Both the position numbers and the translations under genes were made by a program. A stretch of 64,000 nt of DNA from Qipengyuania psychrotolerans (GTDB taxonomy: Bacteria > Pseudomonadota > Alphaproteobacteria > Sphingomonadales > Sphingomonadaceae): contig NZ_CP081297.1 in NCBI RefSeq assembly GCF_019711355.1, positions 1,426,001-1,490,000 of the forward strand, written 5' to 3'. Below, in pieces: positions 36,870 to 45,045 of the stretch. A model generated the notes under the pieces. That model was not told the DNA's origin and ran no database searches. It saw nothing but the letters and a program-made list of their open reading frames with translations. Within the stretch, counting starts at the first letter, position 1. Each line of letters begins with the position of its first letter.

Positions 36870-38231
36870 TTGGCGACCGTTTTAACATTTGAAGATCTAA
36901 TCGATTTTCCAGTCGAGCGTAGCCCGGAGCAGCATTTCGAAACAGATCATCTTCGACGCCTGTTTGTTGAAAAGATTGCGAAATCACGTGCCACAGGAAA
37001 AGACGGCATTCGGGTTGGCATTTTCGAAGACAACCTTACCGAGAATGTCGAGATTATCAGGCGTAAAGTTCTTGGTGGAAGATACGCCTTCACAGCATAC
37101 AAAGAGAGGCTTTTGCTAAAAGGCGTGGGCAAAGCACCACGCCAAATATGCATCCCCACAGTCCGCGACAGGCTAGTATTGCGTGCTGTTTGCCAAATAC
37201 TTCATTCAGCAATACCTCAATCTACAGGCTTTTCTCCACATGCAGTTGTGGATCGAGTTGCTACTCAACTTCGACTATGTCCTCTAAATAGTTCATTTAT
37301 CCGAATTGATGTGAAGGAGTTTTTCCCAAGCATTCGCCATGATCTCCTAGCAGCGGAATTGGCGCGATTTGGTTTGGATGAAATGACCCGCGAATTATGC
37401 ATGAACGCAGTTGCATGTCGCATCGGAAGCGCGGAGCAGCCTGAAAGCCGAGGTATCGCCCAAGGACTAAGTATTTCAGGAGCACTCGCCTGCATCTATC
37501 TCCTAAGGTTTGATGATCGGCAAACGCGGCGTTTCCACCAGTATTTCCGCTACGTAGACGACATACTGATGATCTCCCCAGCAGCTGAAGCGCAGGCACG
37601 GCTGAACAGTATGCGAAGAAGTTTGGGTCGACTTGGATTAGCTATTCATCCCGTCGGCACATCAGGCAAAACTGAGATTTCCGATATTGCTGATGGAGTT
37701 GATTATCTAGGTTATCATATACAGCGCGAAATAATCTCCGTGCGTGAAAGCTCATTTCGCCGCATGTTTAACAACCTACTGAAGGTCATCACTGATTACA
37801 GATATCGCGGCGACGTCGAGCGATTAATATTTCGGCTGAACCTCAAAATCACGGGTTGCATTGCCGACGCAAAGAGGCGCGGCTGGATGATGTTTTTCTC
37901 AAGAACCGAAAATTTGAAGCAGCTCGCACATCTAGATAGTTTTGTTCAAAATCAGCTAAATAGGGTCGGTTTGCCGGCGGAGCACAGGTCGAGAATTAAG
38001 CGCTTTATCAAGAGCTATCACGAGATTTGCTTCAATCTCGATCAGACGGACTATATTCCAAAATTCGATGAGTATGATTTGAACGCGAAAGCTGAAGTAG
38101 TGGCTATTTTGATGGGACGTCCACTTGAGGAAGTTCAGGCTTTTGAAGCGGACTCCATTGAACGGAATTTCAGTCGGTTGGTCGGACAGGAGGTTCACGA
38201 CCTTGAAAACGATGTGGGCAATCCGTCGTAG
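36870..38231 (+). CDS. Reverse transcriptase, defence-associated (UG/Abi-like), partner of SLATT protein
   Basis: A 453-residue reverse transcriptase. Motif A FIRIDVKEFFPSI includes catalytic Asp147; motif B is QGLSISG (198-204); motif C YVDD is at 228-231 with both catalytic aspartates; motif E-like YLGYHI is at about 279-284. A helical C-terminal extension of about 150 residues follows, with no maturase or HNH domain. No group II intron maturase, DGR or obvious retron VTG signature is seen. The only in-frame start near the SLATT stop is TTG at 36870. The C terminus ends 3 bases from the uvrA stop. It likely makes cDNA as part of an anti-phage or abortive-infection unit. Confidence 0.82.
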   Translation: MATVLTFEDLIDFPVERSPEQHFETDHLRRLFVEKIAKSRATGKDGIRVGIFEDNLTENVEIIRRKVLGGRYAFTAYKERLLLKGVGKAPRQICIPTVRDRLVLRAVCQILHSAIPQSTGFSPHAVVDRVATQLRLCPLNSSFIRIDVKEFFPSIRHDLLAAELARFGLDEMTRELCMNAVACRIGSAEQPESRGIAQGLSISGALACIYLLRFDDRQTRRFHQYFRYVDDILMISPAAEAQARLNSMRRSLGRLGLAIHPVGTSGKTEISDIADGVDYLGYHIQREIISVRESSFRRMFNNLLKVITDYRYRGDVERLIFRLNLKITGCIADAKRRGWMMFFSRTENLKQLAHLDSFVQNQLNRVGLPAEHRSRIKRFIKSYHEICFNLDQTDYIPKFDEYDLNAKAEVVAILMGRPLEEVQAFEADSIERNFSRLVGQEVHDLENDVGNPS

Positions 38232-38234
38232 TCC

Positions 38235-41162
38235 TTATTCCGCAGCCTCCCGCTGCCGCTCCTTGCTCTTCTCGAGCATCGGCTTGAGGTAATGGCCGGT
38301 AAAGCTTTCCGGCACCTCGGCCACTTCTTCGGGCGTGCCTTGCGCCACGATCTCGCCGCCGCGTACGCCGCCGCCGGGGCCGAGGTCGAGGATGTGGTCG
38401 GCGGTCTTGATGACGTCGAGATTGTGTTCGATCACCACCACCGAATTGCCCTGGTCCACCAGCCGCTGGAGCACTTCGAGGAGTTTGCGGACATCTTCGA
38501 AGTGCAGGCCCGTGGTCGGCTCATCGAGGATATACAGCGTCTGCCCGGTGCTGCGCTTGCTGAGTTCCTTGGCCAGCTTCACCCGCTGCGCCTCGCCGCC
38601 TGACAGCGTGGTCGCCTGCTGGCCGACCTTGACGTAGCCCAGCCCCACTTCGTTCAGCATGTGCATCTTGTCGCGGATCGGGGGGACGGCCTTGAAGAAG
38701 GTTTCCGCATCCTCGATCGTCATGTCGAGCACGTCGGCGATGGAGAGGCCCTTGAACTTCACCTCCAGCGTTTCGCGGTTGTAGCGTTTGCCGCCGCATT
38801 GTTCGCACGTGACATACACGTCGGGCAGGAAGTGCATCTCGATCTTGATCAGCCCGTCGCCCTGGCACGCCTCACAGCGGCCGCCCTTCACGTTGAAGCT
38901 GAAGCGTCCGGGCTTGTACCCGCGCGCCTGCGCTTCGGGGAGGCCGGCGAACCAGTCGCGGATCTGGGTGAAGGCGCCGGTATACGTTGCCGGGTTGGAC
39001 CGCGGAGTGCGGCCGATGGGCGACTGGTCGATCTCGATCACCTTGTCGCAATATTCGAGGCCGGTGACCTTGTCGTGTGCGCCAGCCACCACCCTCGCCC
39101 CGTTCAGCGTGCGCGCGGCAGAGGCATAGAGCGTGTCGATGGTGAAGGACGACTTGCCGCTGCCCGATACGCCGGTGACGCAGGTGAACGTGCCGAGCGG
39201 GATGGACGCGGTAACGTCGTTGAGGTTGTTCGCCCGCGCGCCGTGGACGGTCAGCTTGTGCCCGTTACCCTTGCGCCGCTGCGGCGGGACCGCGATTTCG
39301 CGCCGTCCGGTGAGGTAGTCTGCGGTGAGCGACTTCTTCGACTTGAGCACCTGTTTCAGCGTGCCCTGCGCCACCACCTCGCCCCCGCGCACACCGGCGC
39401 CGGGACCAAGGTCGACCACGTGGTCGGCCTGGCGGATCGCGTCCTCGTCATGCTCGACCACGATCACCGTATTGCCGAGATCGCGGAGCCGCTTCAGCGT
39501 TTCCAGCAGCCGGTCATTGTCGCGCTGGTGGAGGCCGATGCTGGGTTCGTCGAGCACGTAGAGCACGCCGGAAAGCCCGCTGCCGATCTGGCTGGCGAGG
39601 CGGATGCGCTGGCTCTCTCCGCCGCTCAGCGTGCCGCTGGTCCGGTCGAGGTTGAGGTAGTCGAGGCCCACATTGTCGAGGAACCCCAGCCGCTCGTTGA
39701 TTTCCTTGAGGATGGCCGTGGCGATCTGGGTCTGGGTGCTGTTCAGCTTGTCCGGCAGCGCGAGGAACCACTTCTTCGCGTCCGCCACGCTCATCTTGGT
39801 GGGCGTCGCGATGTCGGTGTCAGCGATCTTCACCGCCAGAGCTTTCTGGTTGAGGCGTTTGCCGTGGCACGCCTCGCACGGCTGGGCGGTCTGGAACTTG
39901 GACAGTTCCTCGCGCATCCACGCGCTTTCGGTTTGCAACAGGCGGCGGTTGAGATTGCCGATCACACCCTCGAACGCCTTGCGCACCGTGTACTGCTTGC
40001 GCCCGTCCTTGAAGGTGAGCGGAATGGCGCGGCCCCGTGTCCCGTACAGGATAATGTCGCGGATTTCCTTGTCGAAATCCTCCCACGGAGTGGTCAGGTC
40101 GAACTCGTATTCCTTTGCTAGGCTGGCGAGCACCTGCATGTAATACGGGCTTGGCGGATTGGACTTGGCCCACGGAACCACTGCGCCCTTCTTGAGGCTT
40201 AGCCCTTCGTTCGGCACGACGAGCTGCGGGTCGAACAGTTGCTTTTCGCCCAGTCCGTCACAAGTGGCGCACGCACCCTGGGGTGCGTTGAAGGAGAACA
40301 GGCGCGGTTCGACCTCTTCGATGGTGAAACCGCTGACAGGGCAGGAAAAGCGTTCGGAGAATACGATCCGGTTCGCAGGCAGGCCAGCGCCCTTCATCGC
40401 GCCGCCCGATGCACCTTCGTCTTCGCGGCCCGGCACGACGCCGTCCGCAAGATCGACAAAGGCCAGGCCATCGGCCAGCTTGAGGGCAGTTTCGAAACTG
40501 TCGGCAAGGCGCGTCTCCAGGCCTTCTTTCACCGCTAACCGGTCAACCACCACCTCGATGTCGTGCTTGAATTTCTTGTCGAGCGCAGGCGCTTCCTCGA
40601 TCGGATACATCTCGCCGTCGATGCGAACGCGAGTGAAGCCCGCCTTCTGCCATTCGGCCAATTCACGGCGATATTCGCCCTTGCGGCCCCGCACCACGGG
40701 AGCGAGCAGGTAAAGCCGCGTGCCTTCGGGCAGTTCCATGACCCGATCGACCATGTTGGAAACAGTCTGCGCTTCGATCGGCAGACCGGTGGTCGGCGAA
40801 TAGGGGACACCCACCCTCGCCCACAACAGGCGCATGTAGTCGTAGATCTCGGTGACGGTCGCAACGGTCGAACGCGGATTGCGACTGGTAGTTTTCTGCT
40901 CGATCGAGATGGCCGGCGATAGCCCGTCGATATGTTCGACATCGGGCTTCTGCATCATCTCCAGGAACTGGCGCGCATAGGCGCTGAGGCTCTCGACGTA
41001 CCGCCGTTGCCCCTCGGCATAGATCGTATCGAACGCCAAACTTGATTTACCCGAGCCGGACAGGCCCGTGATGACAATCAGTGCATCGCGTGGAAGATCA
41101 ATATCGATGCCCTTGAGGTTATGCTCACGCGCGCCGCGTACGGAAATTTTGGTAAGTGCCAT
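38235..41162 (-). CDS. uvrA: Excinuclease ABC subunit A
   Basis: A 975-residue DNA-damage sensor ATPase of nucleotide excision repair. Two ABC ATPase halves are evident: N-terminal P-loop [34 protein letters not shown] and C-terminal [16 protein letters not shown], with [12 protein letters not shown] and [12 protein letters not shown] signatures and the zinc modules CATC...CEACHGKR and CEACQGDG...[13 protein letters not shown] at 41160-41162 ([18 protein letters not shown]) is chosen; the frame extends 27 codons further but without homology. An SOS box lies 83 bases upstream. Confidence 0.98.
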   Translation of the reverse strand: MALTKISVRGAREHNLKGIDIDLPRDALIVITGLSGSGKSSLAFDTIYAEGQRRYVESLSAYARQFLEMMQKPDVEHIDGLSPAISIEQKTTSRNPRSTVATVTEIYDYMRLLWARVGVPYSPTTGLPIEAQTVSNMVDRVMELPEGTRLYLLAPVVRGRKGEYRRELAEWQKAGFTRVRIDGEMYPIEEAPALDKKFKHDIEVVVDRLAVKEGLETRLADSFETALKLADGLAFVDLADGVVPGREDEGASGGAMKGAGLPANRIVFSERFSCPVSGFTIEEVEPRLFSFNAPQGACATCDGLGEKQLFDPQLVVPNEGLSLKKGAVVPWAKSNPPSPYYMQVLASLAKEYEFDLTTPWEDFDKEIRDIILYGTRGRAIPLTFKDGRKQYTVRKAFEGVIGNLNRRLLQTESAWMREELSKFQTAQPCEACHGKRLNQKALAVKIADTDIATPTKMSVADAKKWFLALPDKLNSTQTQIATAILKEINERLGFLDNVGLDYLNLDRTSGTLSGGESQRIRLASQIGSGLSGVLYVLDEPSIGLHQRDNDRLLETLKRLRDLGNTVIVVEHDEDAIRQADHVVDLGPGAGVRGGEVVAQGTLKQVLKSKKSLTADYLTGRREIAVPPQRRKGNGHKLTVHGARANNLNDVTASIPLGTFTCVTGVSGSGKSSFTIDTLYASAARTLNGARVVAGAHDKVTGLEYCDKVIEIDQSPIGRTPRSNPATYTGAFTQIRDWFAGLPEAQARGYKPGRFSFNVKGGRCEACQGDGLIKIEMHFLPDVYVTCEQCGGKRYNRETLEVKFKGLSIADVLDMTIEDAETFFKAVPPIRDKMHMLNEVGLGYVKVGQQATTLSGGEAQRVKLAKELSKRSTGQTLYILDEPTTGLHFEDVRKLLEVLQRLVDQGNSVVVIEHNLDVIKTADHILDLGPGGGVRGGEIVAQGTPEEVAEVPESFTGHYLKPMLEKSKERQREAAE

Positions 41163-41244
41163 GGCGGTCCAAGTGGGGGCTGGAAGGGGTTGAGTCCAGA
41201 GGGGCGTCTCACGCGGGCGCAAGAGCGGCCTTCTGGCAGTCAAT

Positions 41245-41259
41245 GTTCATGAAATGTTC
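41245..41259 (+). promoter_or_regulatory. LexA (SOS) box between uvrA and divergent lysozyme-like gene
   Basis: GTTC-ATGAAAT-GTTC fits the alphaproteobacterial LexA repeat exactly. It lies 83 bases upstream of uvrA (other strand orientation) and 230 bases upstream of the divergent lysozyme-like ATG. The rest of the 328-base gap holds no other clear feature. Confidence 0.82.
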
Positions 41260-41490
41260 GCGCCAGTCAATACTTCTTCACCGCAGATGGACGCTGAAGG
41301 ATCTTAGGCCCCACCTCCCCCCGAGCCGGTTCACGTGAACGACGAAGCGTGGACCTAATCCGGTCGCTCAACCGTTCTTCAGATAAGTACCGCCCCAAAG
41401 TCAGTGTTTCGCACGACTATTCGAGGGCCTCTCGCAACCGGAACGCGTTTGCGAAGAGAGTGTCACAAGTATCTGAAGGTTATAAATATA

Positions 41491-42393
41491 ATGCAAAAGG
41501 AAAAGCAGGAGACAGGCCGGAACACACCGGCAAGCGGTCGATTGCGGCCCGGGCTAATATCAGGCTCCGACCAGAGCGATCGTCTGCGCGCCCTAATGAG
41601 TGAGTTGGACAAGCCGCTCGACAATGAAAATTGGACAGCAACACCCCACGCCGGCGACCAAAAGGGCGCGAAGAAGTTTCTCAACCGTATTCGCCGCCAT
41701 AGACGCCACCGCACAGAGCTCAAGCGCGCACGGCAGGCGGCGCAACAGGTGTTCGGCACGAAGCCCAAGTTCTCGACGCGAAAGCGCGCGACTTTGATGA
41801 TGGGTGCAGGAGCGATGAGCCTGGCGGCGTTTACCGGACCGCCGACGAGCACATCCACGACCGATCCGCAGATGATATCTACTGTCCAGAATGACGATAT
41901 CCGCAAGCCTGCCGCTCTGCTCAAGGCAAGCGATGATTTCAAGCAGGCGTTGATTGAGGAAGAAGGCGTTCGATACACCGTTTATCGCGATGTCGCAGGC
42001 TATCCGACTGTCGGCGTAGGCCACTTGATCACACCGCAGGATAATCTTCGCATCGGTGACCGTGTTTCGGAAGAGCAGGTCCTCGAATTCCTCGAGCATG
42101 ACCTCGAAATTGCCGAGCGCGGCGTGAGAACGCTTGCCAGTGAGCTCCCACTGTTTCAGCACGAATTCGATGCGCTTCTCGACCTTGTTTACAATGTCGG
42201 CCTTGGCAATGCGTCGGAAGGCAAAAGCCCGCGACTGAATGCGGCGATCGCAGACGCTGACTACGAAGGTATCGCAGCCGAACTCGATTATACTCATGCG
42301 GGCGGCAAGGTGGCCCGCGGCCTGGAGTTCCGTTCCGAGCGCCGTGCCCAAATCTTCATGGATGCGACATACGAAAACCCACGAGAGATTTGA
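41491..42393 (+). CDS. GH24 lysozyme-like protein with basic N-terminal extension
   Basis: A roughly 300-residue protein. Residues 1-100 are hydrophilic and strongly basic (NRIRRHRRHRTELKRARQ), a short hydrophobic stretch TLMMGAGAMSLAAFTG (101-116) may act as anchor or signal-arrest sequence, and a T4-lysozyme-type domain follows. Its catalytic set Glu158-x8-Asp167-x5-Thr173 in EEEGVRYTVYRDVAGYPTVGVGH matches T4 E11/D20/T26 spacing exactly. The start is uncertain (41491 or 41598). It probably cuts peptidoglycan and may be phage-derived or host-recruited. No holin or phage genes adjoin it. Confidence 0.78.
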   Translation: MQKEKQETGRNTPASGRLRPGLISGSDQSDRLRALMSELDKPLDNENWTATPHAGDQKGAKKFLNRIRRHRRHRTELKRARQAAQQVFGTKPKFSTRKRATLMMGAGAMSLAAFTGPPTSTSTTDPQMISTVQNDDIRKPAALLKASDDFKQALIEEEGVRYTVYRDVAGYPTVGVGHLITPQDNLRIGDRVSEEQVLEFLEHDLEIAERGVRTLASELPLFQHEFDALLDLVYNVGLGNASEGKSPRLNAAIADADYEGIAAELDYTHAGGKVARGLEFRSERRAQIFMDATYENPREI

Positions 42394-42519
42394 GACAGTT
42401 TCCGACCCGCACCCAGGCCAATTGTAAATTTTCTTTATAGGGTTTTTACATTTAGTGAAATTAGTGCATATTTAAACGAGTGCCGCCGAGAGCAAAACAG
42501 GCGGGTCGTTTAAGGGGAT

Positions 42520-42534
42520 TGTCGCTTGGCGACA
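42520..42534 (+). repeat. Hairpin with the diguanylate-cyclase start codon in its loop
   Basis: TGTCGC-TTG-GCGACA is a perfect 6-bp inverted repeat whose three-base loop is the TTG initiation codon (42526-42528). AAGGGG lies directly upstream at 42512-42517. Confidence 0.6.
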
Positions 42535-43698
42535 GCACAAGGTTTTCGGGCACTGCCCGATCGTGATGAAGACTGGGTACGTGAACGTTGGCGGGAAACC
42601 GTACGGTCCGTTCTTATCACAGAGCAGCGAGCATTTTCGGCAAACGCCCTTGGCGCACTGGCGTTCGGGGTCGCGATTGCTTTTCTGCCCAATGCGACTT
42701 CATTCATTCTGCCGCTGATGATGCGAGTGCTGGCTTTGGTCGGCGCACATCTTTCCTACAATCATCTTCGCTCGAAAATAGATAGCTCAGCTGATTTGGG
42801 TCCTTCACTCAGACTGCTAGCAGTCATGCTATTTTTTGGCGGCATGAGTTGGGCGTACCTACTCCTTCCCGTCATAGTAGAGCCTTCCGACCACCCGTTC
42901 AGGTTGTTGGTCGCTGGCGGCGCGATGGTCGGAGTTGCCCTTGTCGTCACGATGACTGCTCCGCTCAAGCCGCAGGCTTTGGCGTTCATTGCCGGCTTCC
43001 TGCTGACATTCTTCATCGGACTGGCTTTGATGGCGGGAGACGCCTTGATCCCGAATATCATCGGAATGAGTGCGCTGTCACTCGGGGTCATGATTTTCGC
43101 ATTCGCAACCGCACATCAGCGGATCTTCTCCTCCGATATGCTGGTCGAAAACCAGCGGCTCAATGAGGATCTCGCCGAAGCGCTCGCCCATTCGGAATTT
43201 CTGGCCAAGCATGACCCGCTTACCGGCCTTTACAACCGCCGCGCGCTGTTCGAGCAGAAACTCATTGAAGAGGCGACGCAGGACGAAGCGCACCTGTTGT
43301 TGATTGACCTGGATCACTTCAAGAAGCTCAATGACACCTACGGCCATGACACAGGCGATCGCGCCCTGATCGCCGCTAGCGCCATGATGCGCGATGCCCT
43401 GCGCGCCTACGGCTCAGGCCATCACTTTGCCGTGCGGCTCGGTGGTGAGGAATTCTGCATATTCATAGACGAGCCAGATCGCGACAAGGCACTCGTTTTT
43501 GCAGAAGACATGAGAGAGGCGCTGGCAGGGCTCCATAACTCGATCGGACTGCCTGCCGGAGCGACGAGCGCATCAATCGGGCTCACCAGACACAAACGCG
43601 GCGATACGGTCGATTCCAGTCTTCTGAAAGCCGATGCAGCGATGTATGACGCCAAGACGAGCGGCCGCAACCGCGTTCGCAGCGTTGAACGCGGTTAG
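42526..43698 (+). CDS. Membrane-bound diguanylate cyclase (GGDEF)
   Basis: A 390-residue protein with about six hydrophobic helices in the first 200 residues (a MASE-like sensor module) and a GGDEF domain at about 215-385. The signature appears as RLGGEEFCIF with DPLTGLYNRRALFE, LIDLDHFKKLNDTYGHDTGD and the C-terminal KADAAMYDAKTSGRNRV. The A-site is GGEEF, compatible with activity in making cyclic di-GMP. No clear RxxD inhibitory site was noticed. Start TTG at 42526 follows AAGGGG; it sits in a hairpin loop. Confidence 0.88.
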   Translation: MATAQGFRALPDRDEDWVRERWRETVRSVLITEQRAFSANALGALAFGVAIAFLPNATSFILPLMMRVLALVGAHLSYNHLRSKIDSSADLGPSLRLLAVMLFFGGMSWAYLLLPVIVEPSDHPFRLLVAGGAMVGVALVVTMTAPLKPQALAFIAGFLLTFFIGLALMAGDALIPNIIGMSALSLGVMIFAFATAHQRIFSSDMLVENQRLNEDLAEALAHSEFLAKHDPLTGLYNRRALFEQKLIEEATQDEAHLLLIDLDHFKKLNDTYGHDTGDRALIAASAMMRDALRAYGSGHHFAVRLGGEEFCIFIDEPDRDKALVFAEDMREALAGLHNSIGLPAGATSASIGLTRHKRGDTVDSSLLKADAAMYDAKTSGRNRVRSVERG

Positions 43699-43720
43699 CC
43701 CTTCACGCTAAGGCACCGGT

Positions 43721-44260
43721 ATGAGCCATCGATTGTTCGCCGGATTACGGCCGCCCTTGGCGGTGCGCAGCGCGCTCCTCGACCTGATGCAGGATATCGA
43801 TAACGCACGCTGGCAGGATGACAATCAGCTTCATCTGACCCTGCGCTATGTCGGAGATGTCGAAACCCATCAGGCGGACGACCTGGCTGACGCGCTTGCC
43901 GGCATCCCGTTCGAACCATTCGAGCTGCGCCTCTCAAGTACCGGAATTTTCGAGAGGAAATCCATTCCAAGGGCGGTTTGGGCCGGGGTCGAGCGCAGCC
44001 AACCGCTCGAGCGATTGCACCGCAAGGTCGAACGGGTGTGTCAGCAAGTCGGACTACCTGCAGAGAGCCGCAAGTTCATTCCGCATATCACCCTTGCCCG
44101 GCTCAACACGGCATCGGGACCGGTCGCCGAATTCCTTGCGAACACCGCCTCTTTCGCTCTCCCGCCGTGGACCGTGCAGGAATTCGTGCTTTTCGAGAGC
44201 GAATTGCGGGACGAGGGGTCGATTTATACCCCCATTGTCCGCTATCCTGCCCGGATATGA
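43721..44260 (+). CDS. thpR: RNA 2',3'-cyclic phosphodiesterase
   Basis: A 179-residue 2H phosphoesterase. The two HxTx motifs HLTL (about residues 38-41) and HITL (about 128-131) are present, along with the family start MSHRLFAGLRPP. It opens 2',3'-cyclic phosphate RNA ends or acts as an RNA ligase-like enzyme. The following lipoprotein ATG overlaps its stop (ATGA). Confidence 0.92.
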   Translation: MSHRLFAGLRPPLAVRSALLDLMQDIDNARWQDDNQLHLTLRYVGDVETHQADDLADALAGIPFEPFELRLSSTGIFERKSIPRAVWAGVERSQPLERLHRKVERVCQQVGLPAESRKFIPHITLARLNTASGPVAEFLANTASFALPPWTVQEFVLFESELRDEGSIYTPIVRYPARI

Positions 44261-44901
44261 CCGCTTTGCGAATTTCCCTGCTGCCTGTCTTGCCCTTGTT
44301 GGCAATGGCCTGCTCGCCGTCACCGGCCGATGTGATCGCCTCCGAGGGCGACACAGAACCGATGCTTCGGACGCAAGAAGCCAAGGTGGAAGCAGACCAG
44401 GCAGAAGATTGCCTACTGCTTGTTTGGTCCGAACAGGACGAGCCGGATATCGAGTTCGACAAGTCGCACGACACGGTGAAAGGCGGCGCGATTTCCTGCG
44501 CCACCGGCACCAGCCCAAGCCAGTTCGAAGCGGCCATCGCGGCCCTGCGCGATGCGGCTAAAAGCGGCAACAAGGCACGCCTACTGGAACAGGTTGGGCT
44601 ACCCCTGCTCTACATCGATGCAGCGGGCGAGCGCCGCGAGCTGACCAAGGAAGAAGTCGAGACGCTATTCGATGACGTGTTCGACGAACGGATGATCGAG
44701 ATACTGCAGAACCTCGATTTGTCGCAAATGACGGTTGACCAGGGACAAGGTGCGTTCTTCGAGTTGGGATCTTTGTGGCTGGTGGTCGACGAGGAAGGCG
44801 GCAAGCCGCGCGTCGTCACGGTCAACCGGCAAGCTCTCGACGAAGCAGCCGAAGCCGCCAGGCGTCAGGCTGATCGCGGCCAAGGCGAAGAAATCGACTG
44901 A
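44257..44901 (+). CDS. Hypothetical lipoprotein
   Basis: A 214-residue protein with a lipoprotein signal (MTALRISLLPVLPLLAMAC, lipobox LAMAC) and an acidic mature part (EADQAEDCLLLVWSEQDEPDIEFD). No enzyme motif recognised. The start overlaps thpR by four bases, so it is co-translated with it. Likely anchored to the periplasmic face of the membrane. Confidence 0.72.
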   Translation: MTALRISLLPVLPLLAMACSPSPADVIASEGDTEPMLRTQEAKVEADQAEDCLLLVWSEQDEPDIEFDKSHDTVKGGAISCATGTSPSQFEAAIAALRDAAKSGNKARLLEQVGLPLLYIDAAGERRELTKEEVETLFDDVFDERMIEILQNLDLSQMTVDQGQGAFFELGSLWLVVDEEGGKPRVVTVNRQALDEAAEAARRQADRGQGEEID

Positions 44902-45045
44902 TTGCCCTTTGGCAGAGCACAGTCACCGTTTCGCAGCGTCAAACTTGCACTTCGCCTGCAATTCCTGTTCATGCGCCATTGTCGCAAATGAAACCATATG
45001 CCGAATGGACAAACATTCGCAAAGTCGCAAAATACTGGAGAAAAC

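Noticed and set aside
36870..38231. Retron interpretation of the reverse transcriptase
   Set aside because: No visible msr/msd pair directly upstream and no clear VTG thumb motif; SLATT partner fits other RT classes better, though this is not excluded experimentally.
38661..40121. 486-codon frame antisense to uvrA
   Set aside because: Rich in repeated Ala/Arg/Val/Glu, mirrors the uvrA codon pattern, lacks a ribosome site.
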